Translations under genes and position numbers: made by a program | Notes under the pieces: generated by a model | The model's database searches: none | The model's input: only the letters and a program-made list of their open reading frames with translations | What the model was told of the DNA's origin: nothing | Source: an uncultured Microbacteriaceae bacterium | GTDB taxonomy: Bacteria; Actinomycetota; Actinomycetes; Actinomycetales; Microbacteriaceae | Length of the DNA: 64,000 nucleotides | Direction of reading: 5' to 3' | Assembly (NCBI GenBank): GCA_903940225.1 | Contig: CAJAKC010000008.1 | Location: forward strand, 52,250 to 116,249 | Shown here: positions 8,510 through 20,563 of the stretch, piece by piece | Layout: every line of letters starts with the position of its first letter | Position numbering within the stretch: position 1 is the stretch's first letter

Positions 8510-10290
8510 TCGCTGGTCAGCAACTGGGTGTCGGCAAGTTCGCGATAGAGCGGAACGCTCGCGACCAGTTTCGCGTGTGTTCCCGTGCCCAGCACGTGGC
8601 CTTTATCCAGCACGATGATTTGGTCGGCGTCGATGACGGTTGACAGTCGGTGCGCGATGACGATGAGGGTGCGATTGACCGATGCGCGGTCGATGGCGTC
8701 CTTCATCAATTGTTCGTTAAGCCCATCGAGGCTTGACGTTGATTCATCGAGCAAGAGGATTGCGGGGGCCATGAGGAGTGCTCGGGCGATGGCGAGGCGC
8801 TGACGTTCGCCACCAGAGAGCATCACCCCGCCCTCGCCGACCTGTGCCGAGAGTCCTTTCCCCGACCGGCTGACGATGTTGGAGAGATTGACTTCGGCGA
8901 GAACGGCGAGGCACTGTTCGTCGGTCGCGTCGGGGGAGCCGAGCGTGAGGTTGTCGCGAACCGTTCCCGCGAGAACGGGGGCATCCTGCTCGACGTATCC
9001 GATTGAGCCGCGAAGCTCGGTTCGGTCAAGCGCGTGGATGTTGTGACCGCCGACGGTGATGGTCCCCACCGTCGAATCGTAAAAACGCTCGATGAGGGAA
9101 AAGATGGTGGATTTTCCGGAACCGCTGGGCCCGACCAGAGCGACGCGTTTGCCGGTGGGTACCGAGAACGAGACGTCATGAAGGATCGGAGTTTCCGGGT
9201 TATAGGAGAAGGACACACCGTTAAACTCGACCGCGACTTTTCCGAGCCCGCCCGCGAGCGTCTCGGTGGGCTTGTCGTTGTCCGTTTCTGACGGCAGGTC
9301 GATGATTTCGCGGATTCGCCCGAGTGCGCCGAGCGCCTGTGCGACGGACGTGAATGCTCCAATGGCCGACCCGAGGGGGAGGATCATGAGGAACAGGAAC
9401 AGGATGAAGGACACCAGTTGAGCGACAGTAATGGCGCCGCTTGCAACGCGGAAACCGCCGACGCCGAGCACGACGAGGAATGACACCTGCATCGCAATGG
9501 ACGAGATGGGCACGACAAACGCGGAGATGCGGGCGACTTGCAGGCCGGCGGTCCACGCTTCACGGGCGTCTTGGTCGACAACGTCGATTTCACGGGCGAC
9601 GGCGTTCGCCGCACGAACCGTGCGAACGGCCGAAATGGAGCGCTCGACCGACGCCGTGAGGGCACCGACGCGGTCTTGCGCGAGGCGCGAATACTTGCGA
9701 ATGCGACGCGAGAGAACAATCACGACGAGCATTGAGAAGACAACGACGCTTGACGTCAGTCCGAACAGAATCGCGTCGATGAACAACATGGCGATGATCG
9801 AACCGGCGAAGGTGACCGAACCACCGACTGCTTCGACGAGGCCCTGGGTGAGAACCGCCCTCAACATTGTCGAATCGGCGCCGACGCGAGACACGAGGTC
9901 TCCCGTTCGGCGGGCATCGAACTCGCTGATGGGGAGGTTGAGCAGTCGGGACACGAGGTGACGACGTGACGAGAGAACAACGGATTCGCCTGTGCGCTGC
10001 AACAGGTAGTGCCGCACACTCGTGAGTAGAGCGCCGCCAATCACGAGAGCGATGAGGGCGGGGACGAGCCAACCGAGGTCGGATCCGTCCTGAACAGACG
10101 TGATCACTTGCGACACAATGAGCGGCTGGGCGAGAGACGCGCCGGCGCCGAGAAGACTCAAGCCGATGACGCTGAAGAGGATTCCCTTGTGCTCAAGAAG
10201 GTAGGGGAGCAACTGGCGGAAAGTGGCCTTCGGACCTTCGGGAACTGCACCGTCGGGCCGACGACCGCCACCAAAACGGGGAGAAGACAT
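8506..10290 (-). CDS. ABC exporter, fused membrane and ATPase domains
   Basis: A 594-residue half-transporter: about six membrane helices in residues ~30-310, then a nucleotide-binding domain with Walker A VGPSGSGKST, signature LSGGERQRLAIARALL and Walker B ILLLDESTSSLD. It resembles MsbA/LmrA/BmrA-type lipid or multidrug exporters and probably works as a homodimer; substrate unknown. The start ATG at 10290 (MSSPRFGGGRR) is chosen over the upstream extension because a -10 hexamer TATCCT lies 6 nt upstream of it. It diverges from another ABC operon with overlapping -10 elements. Confidence 0.9.
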   Translation of the reverse strand: MSSPRFGGGRRPDGAVPEGPKATFRQLLPYLLEHKGILFSVIGLSLLGAGASLAQPLIVSQVITSVQDGSDLGWLVPALIALVIGGALLTSVRHYLLQRTGESVVLSSRRHLVSRLLNLPISEFDARRTGDLVSRVGADSTMLRAVLTQGLVEAVGGSVTFAGSIIAMLFIDAILFGLTSSVVVFSMLVVIVLSRRIRKYSRLAQDRVGALTASVERSISAVRTVRAANAVAREIDVVDQDAREAWTAGLQVARISAFVVPISSIAMQVSFLVVLGVGGFRVASGAITVAQLVSFILFLFLMILPLGSAIGAFTSVAQALGALGRIREIIDLPSETDNDKPTETLAGGLGKVAVEFNGVSFSYNPETPILHDVSFSVPTGKRVALVGPSGSGKSTIFSLIERFYDSTVGTITVGGHNIHALDRTELRGSIGYVEQDAPVLAGTVRDNLTLGSPDATDEQCLAVLAEVNLSNIVSRSGKGLSAQVGEGGVMLSGGERQRLAIARALLMAPAILLLDESTSSLDGLNEQLMKDAIDRASVNRTLIVIAHRLSTVIDADQIIVLDKGHVLGTGTHAKLVASVPLYRELADTQLLTSD

Positions 10291-10295
10291 AGGTC

Positions 10296-10302
10296 TAGGA
10301 TA
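10296..10302. promoter_or_regulatory. Overlapping divergent leaderless -10 elements
   Basis: The 7-bp TAGGATA contains a plus-strand -10 (TAGGAT, 10296-10301, 8 nt before GTG 10310) and a minus-strand -10 (TATCCT, 10302-10297, 6 nt before ATG 10290). RNA polymerase could occupy only one direction at a time, so the two ABC systems are probably transcribed in alternation from this site. Confidence 0.55.
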
Positions 10303-10309
10303 GTTGTTT

Positions 10310-11233
10310 GTGCCCCCCGTAATTCGTGCAGAGAACCTCACCAAGGTCTACGGCGACTTAACGGCGGTAAACGGCATCTCTTTCGAAGTCCCGCGAGGCG
10401 AATCTTTCGGGCTTCTGGGGCCGAACGGTGCCGGCAAGTCGACCGCGATGAAGATGATCGCGTCGGTATCGGCTCGGACCTCGGGCGTGCTTGAAGTGCT
10501 GGGACTTGACCCCAATACGGACGGGCCGGCGATTCGGTCGCAGCTCGGTGTCGTGCCGCAAGAAGACAATCTTGACCAAGAACTGCGTGTCGCCGAAAAC
10601 CTCATCAGCTACGGTCGGTTTTTTGGAATGTCCCGCGCTGATGCAACGGCGCGTGCGACCGAACTACTCGAATTTGCTCAACTGACCGACCGTGCGAAGG
10701 CGAAAGTTGAACCCCTTTCCGGTGGCATGAAGCGTCGGCTCACCATCGCCCGTTCCCTGATGAACGATCCCCAAATGTTGCTGCTCGATGAACCGACGAC
10801 GGGGCTGGACCCGCAGGCGCGTCACGTCCTCTGGGATCGCCTGTTTCGCCTCAAAGAGCGCGGCACCACTCTCATCCTCACGACGCACTACATGGATGAA
10901 GCCGAGCAACTCTGTGACCGCCTGATTGTCGTCGACCAGGGCGCCATCATGGCCGAGGGGTCACCCGCGCAGCTGATCCGCGAGCACTCGACCCGCGAAG
11001 TTCTCGAAGTTCGTTACGGCTCGGCCAACAACGCGGTCGTCGCAAAACAAATCGCGGATGTTGGTGACCGCCAAGAAATCCTCCCTGACCGCATTCTCAT
11101 TTACAGCGACAACGGTGAGCGCGACCTGGCCGAAATCACCAAGCGCGGGCACCACCCGACGACAAGTCTCGTGAGGCGCTCGTCGCTGGAGGACGTCTTC
11201 TTGAGACTGACCGGTCGGACCCTGGTCGAATGA
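10310..11233 (+). CDS. ABC-2 type exporter, ATPase subunit (DrrA/NodI-like)
   Basis: A ~307-residue ATPase with Walker A LLGPNGAGKST, signature LSGGMKRRLTIARSLM and Walker B LLLDEPTTGLDPQ, plus a C-terminal extension typical of DrrA/NodI-type subunits of drug, lipid or oligosaccharide exporters. The GTG at 10310 is preferred over TTG 10304 because of the -10 placement. It overlaps the first permease (ATGA at 11230-11233), and the three genes clearly form one transporter operon. Confidence 0.9.
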   Translation: MPPVIRAENLTKVYGDLTAVNGISFEVPRGESFGLLGPNGAGKSTAMKMIASVSARTSGVLEVLGLDPNTDGPAIRSQLGVVPQEDNLDQELRVAENLISYGRFFGMSRADATARATELLEFAQLTDRAKAKVEPLSGGMKRRLTIARSLMNDPQMLLLDEPTTGLDPQARHVLWDRLFRLKERGTTLILTTHYMDEAEQLCDRLIVVDQGAIMAEGSPAQLIREHSTREVLEVRYGSANNAVVAKQIADVGDRQEILPDRILIYSDNGERDLAEITKRGHHPTTSLVRRSSLEDVFLRLTGRTLVE

Positions 11234-12039
11234 CGACCGTCGCGGAGATTCGCGAGCGCGCGTCTAAGTCACGGCGGTGGGGTTGGTGGTACGTCACCGA
11301 ACTGCGCCTGCGCGAGATGCGCGGCTACATCAGCTATGTCGTGACGTCGAGCATCGGTAATCCGATTGTCTATCTGCTCGCACTCGGTGTCGGACTTGCA
11401 AATCTGGTCCCTCAGGGCATCGAGGGCGTTCCCTACCTTGTGTATGTCGCCCCCGCGATGCTGATGTCGACGATTCTGTCGGTCGGCGCCGAAGAGGGGA
11501 TGTACCCCGTGCTCAGCGGATTCAAATGGCACAAGGTCTTTTTTGCCATTCACGCGACACCCATTAGCCCGGGCCAAATCGTCGGAGGCTTTCTGTTCCA
11601 CCTGATGTTGAGGTTTACCTTTACTGCCGGTCTCTTCTTCGCCGCGATTGTTGCTTTCGGTGCTGTGCCGAACTCGACGGGGTGGCTTGTCATCCCGATT
11701 TCGATCCTCGGGGCGTACGCCATCATGACGCCGCTCGCCGCCTACGCGGCACGCCTCGAAGACGACTCCGGTCAGTTCGCGCTCATCCAGCGACTCATTG
11801 TGATGCCCATGTTCTTGTTTTCGGGAACGTTTTTCCCCATTTCGCAGATCCCCGATTGGCTCGAATGGATCGCCTGGGTTTCGCCGTTGTGGCACGCCAG
11901 TCAGTTGGGTCGAGTCGCCAGTTATGGCATGAGTGAGCCCATCTGGACCACCGTGACGCATCTCGGGGTGCTCATCGCGTTTTCCGTCGTGGGCGCAATC
12001 CTGATGCATCGCGCTTTTGTGAAGAGGTTGACGAAGTGA
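11230..12039 (+). CDS. ABC-2 type transporter permease 1
   Basis: A 269-residue membrane protein with about six helices and the ABC-2 family arrangement (N-terminal ELRLREMRGYISY before helix 1; FSGTFFPISQIPDWLEWI near the end, the usual re-entrant segment before the last helix). It would pair with the next gene to form a heterodimeric channel for the ATPase encoded upstream. NodJ-like permeases export lipo-oligosaccharides, but no substrate can be assigned. Both ends overlap neighbours by 4 bp. Confidence 0.85.
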   Translation: MTTVAEIRERASKSRRWGWWYVTELRLREMRGYISYVVTSSIGNPIVYLLALGVGLANLVPQGIEGVPYLVYVAPAMLMSTILSVGAEEGMYPVLSGFKWHKVFFAIHATPISPGQIVGGFLFHLMLRFTFTAGLFFAAIVAFGAVPNSTGWLVIPISILGAYAIMTPLAAYAARLEDDSGQFALIQRLIVMPMFLFSGTFFPISQIPDWLEWIAWVSPLWHASQLGRVASYGMSEPIWTTVTHLGVLIAFSVVGAILMHRAFVKRLTK

Positions 12040-12842
12040 GCGCGGTCACTGCACCCCGTCGTCGATTTGGTGGTCTCTCGGGCGGAAACGCTCGCGCCAT
12101 CATCGAACGCGGACTGCGAGCGACGATGTCGAACAATTACCTCATCATCCTCAGCGGTTTCTTCGAGCCGGTTTTCTATCTCTTCTCGATGGGGATCGGG
12201 CTCGGGGGCATCATCGGCTCGATCGACGTCAACGGCACATCAATTCCGTATGGTGCGTACATCGCCCCCGCCCTCTTGGCCGTCTCGGCGATGAACGGGG
12301 CAATCTACGACTCAACCTGGAATGTTTTCTTCAAACTCAATTTCGGCAAGCTGTATCAGACCATGCTGCTCACCTCGCTTGGTCCGCTGGATGTCGCCAT
12401 TGGCGAGATCACCCTCGCTTTGCTGCGCGGCGGCGTCTATGCGGTCGGGTTCCTCATCGTGATGCAAGCGATGGGACTCGTCTTGTCACCGTTCGCCCTT
12501 CTCGCGATTCCCGCCGTCATCCTCATCGCCGCGGGCTTCGCCTCGATGGGAATGGCCTTCACGTCGTACATGAAGACGTTCCAGCAGATGGACTGGTTGC
12601 CCATGGTGATGCTGCCGATGTTCCTGTTTTCGGCGACGTTCTACCCGATCACCGTTTACCCCGAGGCAATCCAGTTGATGATTCAGGCATTCCCTCTGTG
12701 GCACGGGGTTGAACTGATCCGAATGCTGACAACGGGAATTTTCACGTCGGCCATTTGGATCCACATCGGGTACTTCCTCGTGATGCTGGGAATCGGTGTC
12801 GTCGTCGTGTCGCGACGACTGCGCAAATTGTTTCTCAGTTAG
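12036..12842 (+). CDS. ABC-2 type transporter permease 2
   Basis: A 268-residue second permease, similar in plan to the first (ERGLRATMSNNYLIILSGFFEP at the start; FSATFYPITVYPEAIQ near the end). It starts with a GTG overlapping the preceding stop (GTGA). The stop codon lies in TTAG (12839-12842), shared with the convergent ribH, so no terminator separates the operons. Likely forms a heterodimer with permease 1. Confidence 0.85.
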   Translation: MSAVTAPRRRFGGLSGGNARAIIERGLRATMSNNYLIILSGFFEPVFYLFSMGIGLGGIIGSIDVNGTSIPYGAYIAPALLAVSAMNGAIYDSTWNVFFKLNFGKLYQTMLLTSLGPLDVAIGEITLALLRGGVYAVGFLIVMQAMGLVLSPFALLAIPAVILIAAGFASMGMAFTSYMKTFQQMDWLPMVMLPMFLFSATFYPITVYPEAIQLMIQAFPLWHGVELIRMLTTGIFTSAIWIHIGYFLVMLGIGVVVVSRRLRKLFLS

Positions 12843-13309
12843 CCGCGGAGGCTACGGAGTTCGAGCGCGGTCGCAACGGCCGCAGCGGCTGCTTCGGCAC
12901 CCTTGTCTTCGCGCGATCCCGGCAGTCCGGCGCGATCGATTCCCTGTGCTTCATCGTCGAGAGTCAACACTCCGAATCCGACCGGCTTCCCCGTGTCGAG
13001 AGCAACGCGCGTCAGTCCATCAGTCGCGGCATTCGACACGAACTCGAAGTGAGGCGTGCCACCGCGAATAATGACCGCGAGGCACACAACGGCTTCCGCA
13101 CCGTTCTCCAGAGCGGTCTTGGCGACCACGGGAAGCTCGAACGCTCCGGGCACCCGAACGAGCGAATGTTCAGTGCCGGCATCGTCCAGCACGCGCTGGG
13201 CGCCCGCAACAAGGCCGTCGGTGATCTCGGTGTGCCACGAACCGGCAATCACCGTTACTCGCATTCCGGGTGCTGAGATCACCGCTGAAGGGCTACCGCT
13301 TCCGGCCAT
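12839..13309 (-). CDS. ribH: 6,7-dimethyl-8-ribityllumazine synthase
   Basis: A 156-residue enzyme condensing the pyrimidine intermediate with 3,4-dihydroxy-2-butanone 4-phosphate, the penultimate step of riboflavin synthesis. The family motifs VPGAFELPV, VIIRGGTPHFE and GKPVGFGVLT are visible; the catalytic His is in TPHF. It assembles as a pentamer or icosahedral capsid in known relatives. Last gene of the rib operon, 3 nt after ribBA. The start ATG at 13309 gives a ~15-residue N-terminal tail before MRVTVIAGSWH. Confidence 0.94.
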   Translation of the reverse strand: MAGSGSPSAVISAPGMRVTVIAGSWHTEITDGLVAGAQRVLDDAGTEHSLVRVPGAFELPVVAKTALENGAEAVVCLAVIIRGGTPHFEFVSNAATDGLTRVALDTGKPVGFGVLTLDDEAQGIDRAGLPGSREDKGAEAAAAAVATALELRSLRG

Positions 13310-13312
13310 CCC

Positions 13313-14551
13313 TCAGCCCTCCGTGGGGGTGTTGGGCAGTGCCGTCGGCAGATTGTGCCCCATGCGGTCACGCTTTGCTCCGAGGTACGCCTTGTTCACA
13401 TCACCGACACCGACGACGAGGGGAATGAACTCGGACACCGCGATACCGTACTCGTTCAGCTGCCGACCCTTTTCGGGGTTATTGGACAACAGTCGAATGG
13501 TCGATATTCCGAGGTCGCGCAAGATCGCCGCGGCAACTCCGTAATCGCGTGCGTCAGCGGGAAGTCCGAGCGCAAGGTTGGCGTCGAGCGTGTCGAGCCC
13601 GTCCTCTTGCAAGCGGTATGCCTTGAGTTTGTTCGTCAGGCCGATTCCACGGCCCTCGTGACCACGGAGGTAAATGACGACGCCACCGTGTTCGGCGATC
13701 TGGTCCATCGCGACTTCGAGCTGTGGGCCGCACTCGCACTTGAGCGAACCCATCGCTTCACCCGTGACGCACTCCGAGTGCAGTCGAACGAGAGCGCCAT
13801 CGGTGGGTTCCCCCGCGACTATGGCGACGTGGTCGACGTGCAGTGCCGCGTCGCGGTAGGCGCGAAGGCGGAACGTGCCGTGGTTTGTCGGAACAATCGT
13901 TTCGACCTCGAACGGATAGCGGTTTTCGTTGGGGTCATGCAGCGGAAGCCATTCCGCATCGAGGTGTTCAGTCAGTTCCTCAATCGACACGATGGTCAAT
14001 CCGTGTTCCGCCGCGAAGGCGGTCAGCTCGGCGCCTCGGGTCATCGAGCCGTCATCGTTAGTGATTTCCCCGATAACTCCGATCGGCTCGAGTCCGGCGA
14101 GAGTCAGTAGGTCAACGGTGGCCTCCGTGTGGCCCGCGCGCTCACGCACTCCGCCGGGGGCAGACCGCAGTGGGATGATGTGACCGGGGCGAACGAGGTC
14201 GGCCGGGCCGGTCGAGGCGTTGGCGAGCACGCGAAGTGTCAGCGCGCGGTCGGCGGCAGAGATGCCGGTTGACATTCCATCAGCGGCATCGACACTCACG
14301 GTGTAGGCGGTTCCACGGGGATCCTGGTTGATTTCCACCATGAGCGGAAGTTCGAGTTCGTTGGCACGAGCATTCGTCATGGGAGCGCAAAGGAACCCAC
14401 TGCTGTGCCGAATGGTGAAGGCGATCCATTCCGTTGTCGCGAACTGGGCAGCCATCACGAGGTCGCCCTCGTTTTCGCGTTCGGCTGAATCCGTAACGAT
14501 GATCGGCTTTCCGGCTTGCAAATCGGCAAGTGCGGCGGTCAGTGCGCTCAT
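13313..14551 (-). CDS. ribBA: Bifunctional DHBP synthase / GTP cyclohydrolase II
   Basis: A 412-residue fusion. The N-terminal half (about 1-200) is 3,4-dihydroxy-2-butanone-4-phosphate synthase (SAERENEGDLVMAAQ, RPGHIIPLRS, GHTEATVDL). The C-terminal half is GTP cyclohydrolase II with the zinc cysteines in HSECVTGEAMGSLKCECGPQ, and EGRGIGL. It supplies both precursors of riboflavin. Its ATG overlaps the stop of ribE (14548-14551). Confidence 0.95.
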   Translation of the reverse strand: MSALTAALADLQAGKPIIVTDSAERENEGDLVMAAQFATTEWIAFTIRHSSGFLCAPMTNARANELELPLMVEINQDPRGTAYTVSVDAADGMSTGISAADRALTLRVLANASTGPADLVRPGHIIPLRSAPGGVRERAGHTEATVDLLTLAGLEPIGVIGEITNDDGSMTRGAELTAFAAEHGLTIVSIEELTEHLDAEWLPLHDPNENRYPFEVETIVPTNHGTFRLRAYRDAALHVDHVAIVAGEPTDGALVRLHSECVTGEAMGSLKCECGPQLEVAMDQIAEHGGVVIYLRGHEGRGIGLTNKLKAYRLQEDGLDTLDANLALGLPADARDYGVAAAILRDLGISTIRLLSNNPEKGRQLNEYGIAVSEFIPLVVGVGDVNKAYLGAKRDRMGHNLPTALPNTPTEG

Positions 14552-15153
14552 GATGCGCTTCCCTTCGTAAAGTGCGCGAGTCTCGCCACGTGGCGAGCAA
14601 GAATGTCGGTTTCGATATTGACGAGCGCACCGGGTTCGAGGCGTCCGAGTGTGGTTGCGACAAGCGATTCGGGGATGAGCGACACCTCACACCAGTCGTC
14701 GCCCACCGCGGAGACGGTCAACGAGACGCCATCCACCGCGATCGACCCTTTATCGACCACCAGAGGGGCGTGAGCGGGGGACAGGGCGAAGTGAACGACC
14801 CGCCAGTCACCGTTCTGAGTGGTCGACACAACGCGGGCGGTGCCGTCGACGTGCCCCTGGACGATGTGCCCGCCAAGCTGTTCGCCGAGGGACATCGCCG
14901 ACTCAACGTTGACGGTGCGCCCCTCGACCCACTGATCGGGGTTCGACATTGAGAGGGTTTGACCCATGACATCGGCGGTGAATGTTTCCGCGTCTTGTTC
15001 GATGACGGTGAGGCACACCCCCGAAATCGCTATCGAGTCGCCGTGTGAAGCCTGCGCCACGGCTTTCGGCGCGCGAACAACGACGCGCATCGAATCGCCG
15101 GTTGGTGAGACCGATTCGATTGTTCCCAGTTCGGCGATTATTCCGGTGAACAT
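14548..15153 (-). CDS. ribE: Riboflavin synthase alpha chain
   Basis: A 201-residue protein built of two similar lumazine-binding domains; the first starts MFTGIIAELGTIESV, the second contains GGHIVQGHVDGTARV. It dismutates two lumazine molecules to riboflavin and works with RibH. It begins immediately after the ribD stop, with no intergenic base, and is third-to-last in the riboswitch-controlled operon. Confidence 0.94.
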   Translation of the reverse strand: MFTGIIAELGTIESVSPTGDSMRVVVRAPKAVAQASHGDSIAISGVCLTVIEQDAETFTADVMGQTLSMSNPDQWVEGRTVNVESAMSLGEQLGGHIVQGHVDGTARVVSTTQNGDWRVVHFALSPAHAPLVVDKGSIAVDGVSLTVSAVGDDWCEVSLIPESLVATTLGRLEPGALVNIETDILARHVARLAHFTKGSAS

Positions 15154-16158
15154 CTAGTGAGCCTCCCGTGCGGTGACCACAATGTCGCCTCCGAGGTGCT
15201 TGGTGTCGAGAACGGTCAAACGACGCCCCTGCGTCAGGGTGGCAATTCCCAGGTCGCCCGTTGACGTGCGATCGCCACCCAACAACAGGGGAGCGATGCA
15301 CACGACGTATTCATCCACGAGTCCCTCGCGGATAAATGAGTTCACCAGTTGGGGGCCACCTTCGAGGAACAAACTGCGCACACCGATTCCGTAGAGTCGT
15401 TCGAGAATCTCGGGAAGTTCGCCCGATTCGTTGAGCACGCCGCGCGGATGGCTCCACAGGCTCGACCCCGACGGAATGTCCCGCTTTCCGATGACGACGG
15501 GCAGCGGTTGGTTCGGGAAGAGGTTCCCGTCCGGTGTGCGCGCGGTCAGGCTGGGGTTGTCCGCCAAAACGGTGCCCGTGCCCACGGCAATCGTGTCGTG
15601 CTGCGAACGAAGCAAGTGGATGTATTCGCGCGATTCCGACGAGGTGATCCACTGACTCGTGCCGTCTGCTGCGGCAATGCGCCCGTCGAGCGTCGAGCCC
15701 CACTTCGCCGTCACCCAGGGACGCCCGAGACGGTTCGCGGTCAACCAGCGGTGGACAAGTTCTTCGCCGACGGCGGGGAGGACATCTCCGATGACTTCGA
15801 TCCCGGCGTCACGCAGCACCTGCGCACCTCCACCCGCTTCGACACCCGGGTCTTTGTGGGAATACACGACGCGCGAAATGCCAGCGGCGAGAAGCGCCTG
15901 AGAGCACGGACCGGTTCGGCCGGTGTGATTGCACGGTTCGAGGGTAACGACAGCGGTGAGCCCGTGAGCGTCTTCGATTTTGGACAGCGCGTCGACCTCG
16001 GCGTGGGGGGTTCCCGCGCCGCGGTGCCAACCCTCGGCGACGATTGTTCCGCTCGCGTCGAGCAGGACGCAGCCAACCTGCGGGTTTTCCCCGGTGCGCG
16101 GCCCGCGCACAGCGAGTTCGGCGGCGCGACGCACAGCGTCATCGTATGGTGTGATCAT
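15154..16158 (-). CDS. ribD: Bifunctional pyrimidine deaminase / reductase
   Basis: A 334-residue two-domain enzyme. The N-terminal cytidine-deaminase-like domain shows the zinc ligands HAEVDAL and EPCNHTGRTGPC; the C-terminal part is the NADPH-dependent ribosyl reductase (WVTAKWGSTLDGRIA, LEGGPQLVNSF). First gene of the operon. The ATG at 16158 is supported by AAGGAG 6 nt upstream, a site that can be sequestered by a hairpin between it and the riboswitch. Confidence 0.95.
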   Translation of the reverse strand: MITPYDDAVRRAAELAVRGPRTGENPQVGCVLLDASGTIVAEGWHRGAGTPHAEVDALSKIEDAHGLTAVVTLEPCNHTGRTGPCSQALLAAGISRVVYSHKDPGVEAGGGAQVLRDAGIEVIGDVLPAVGEELVHRWLTANRLGRPWVTAKWGSTLDGRIAAADGTSQWITSSESREYIHLLRSQHDTIAVGTGTVLADNPSLTARTPDGNLFPNQPLPVVIGKRDIPSGSSLWSHPRGVLNESGELPEILERLYGIGVRSLFLEGGPQLVNSFIREGLVDEYVVCIAPLLLGGDRTSTGDLGIATLTQGRRLTVLDTKHLGGDIVVTAREAH

Positions 16159-16160
16159 CT

Positions 16161-16187
16161 CGGACTCCTTCTGAGCAAAGTCCGGGG
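16161..16187 (-). promoter_or_regulatory. SD-sequestering hairpin and switch segment of the FMN riboswitch
   Basis: On the RNA, CGGACU (16184-16179) can pair with AGUCCG (16166-16161); AAGGAG (16170-16165), the ribD ribosome site, lies in the loop and first stem pairs. The segment CCCCGGA (16187-16181) just 5' is perfectly complementary to UCCGGGG (16354-16348) at the base of the aptamer, offering the alternative fold. Confidence 0.55.
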
Positions 16188-16227
16188 ATGCGACAGCGGT
16201 CGCGAACTACCCGTCAACTAACGGCCA

Positions 16228-16364
16228 GCTCTCCGTGCTTCCTACCATCCGGACTATAACCGTCGGTCTCGGAGTTTCACCGAATCAACCGAGTAATCGA
16301 AACCACTCGGGTCGCGGACTTTGACCGCCGGCTCAGATTTTCACTGACCCCGGAGCACGTGCTC
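16228..16364 (-). ncRNA. FMN riboswitch (RFN element) controlling the rib operon
   Basis: Read on the minus strand, the conserved RFN blocks occur in order: GGGGTCAGTGAAAAT (about 16351-16337), GCCGGCGGTCAAAGTCCGCGACC, GGTGAAACTCCGAGACCGACGG, and AGTCCGGATGG near 16253-16243. The closing P1 helix is formed by GTGCTCC at the 5' end and GGAAGCAC at the 3' end. It senses FMN and represses riboflavin synthesis. A downstream hairpin (16184-16161) overlaps the ribD Shine-Dalgarno, pointing to translational control. Confidence 0.93.
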
Positions 16365-16370
16365 TCTTCA

Positions 16371-16376
16371 ATGGTA
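16371..16376 (-). promoter_or_regulatory. rib operon -10 element
   Basis: TACCAT on the minus strand (16376-16371) would place the start of transcription near 16364, right at the 5' edge of the RFN element. No clear -35 is visible. Confidence 0.5.
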
Positions 16377-16415
16377 ACCCCAATTCGCTTTTGGCGGGAG
16401 TCGGTTTGCCATGAA

Positions 16416-16421
16416 TACACT
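16416..16421 (+). promoter_or_regulatory. glpK -10 element, leaderless spacing
   Basis: TACACT ends 6 nt before ATG 16428, with no Shine-Dalgarno between them. Confidence 0.5.
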
Positions 16422-16427
16422 GTGAAC

Positions 16428-19763
<3,336 letters not shown>

Positions 19764-19769
19764 TGCCCA

Positions 19770-19775
19770 ATCCTA
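19770..19775 (-). promoter_or_regulatory. xthA -10 element, leaderless spacing
   Basis: TAGGAT on the minus strand (19775-19770) ends 6 nt before ATG 19763; the 6 intervening bases carry no Shine-Dalgarno. Confidence 0.55.
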
Positions 19776-19831
19776 CTTTCCAGACCTGCGGACGCAGCGG
19801 AAGGCCCGAAAGCCCCGAGTCGGTGAGGGCG

Positions 19832-20563
19832 TTAGCGACGAACGCCGCGAATGGCGGCTTGCTTCACTTCGGAAATCGCCTTGGTGACCTCGATGCCGCG
19901 GGGGCACGCCTCCGAACAGTTGAAGGTGGTCCGGCAACGCCAGACGCCTTCCTTGGAGTTGAGGATGTCGAGTCGAACCTGGGCTTCCTCGTCACGCGAG
20001 TCGAAGATGAAGCGGTGCGCTGCGACAATTGCCGCCGGTCCGAAGTACTGCCCGTCGGTCCAGAAGACGGGGCACGAGGTTGTGCACGCCGCGCAGAGGA
20101 TGCACTTGGTCGTGTCGTCGAAGCGTTCGCGCTGCTCGACCGACTGGAGGTGTTCCTTTTTCGGCTTGGCGGACGTTTGCAAGAACGGCTGAACCTCGCG
20201 GTAGGCGGCGAAGAATGGCTCCATGTCGACGATGAGGTCTTTCTCGAGGGGAAGACCCTTGATTGCCTCAACGTAAACGGGCTTCGAAATGTCGAGGTCC
20301 TTAATCAACGTCTTACATGCGAGACGGTTGCGACCGTTGATGCGCATCGCATCCGAACCACAGATGCCGTGCGCGCACGAGCGGCGGAACGACAGCGAGC
20401 CGTCCTGATCCCACTTGATCTTGTGAAGCCCGTCAAGAACGCGGTCGGTCGAATACATTTCGACATCAAAGTCTTGCCAGTGTGGCTCAGAGTCCGTCTC
20501 CGGGTTGAATCGACGAACGATGAAGGTCACGGTGAACGAATCAACCACTCCCAATTCACCCAT
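19832..20563 (-). CDS. sdhB: Succinate dehydrogenase iron-sulfur subunit
   Basis: A 243-residue subunit carrying three Fe-S clusters: the [2Fe-2S] ligands lie around CAHGICGSDAM and the later CKTL, the [4Fe-4S] and [3Fe-4S] ligands in CILCAACTTSCPV and CSEACPRGIEV. It passes electrons from SdhA to the membrane anchor. The ATG overlaps the sdhA stop by one base (TAATG). Last gene of sdhCDAB; no strong terminator hairpin follows. Confidence 0.95.
   Translation of the reverse strand: MGELGVVDSFTVTFIVRRFNPETDSEPHWQDFDVEMYSTDRVLDGLHKIKWDQDGSLSFRRSCAHGICGSDAMRINGRNRLACKTLIKDLDISKPVYVEAIKGLPLEKDLIVDMEPFFAAYREVQPFLQTSAKPKKEHLQSVEQRERFDDTTKCILCAACTTSCPVFWTDGQYFGPAAIVAAHRFIFDSRDEEAQVRLDILNSKEGVWRCRTTFNCSEACPRGIEVTKAISEVKQAAIRGVRR

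Noticed and set aside
19786..19797. CTGCG-GA-CGCAG as a terminator for xthA or sdhB
   Set aside because: The loop is 2 nt, the stem 5 bp, and no T-run follows on either strand.
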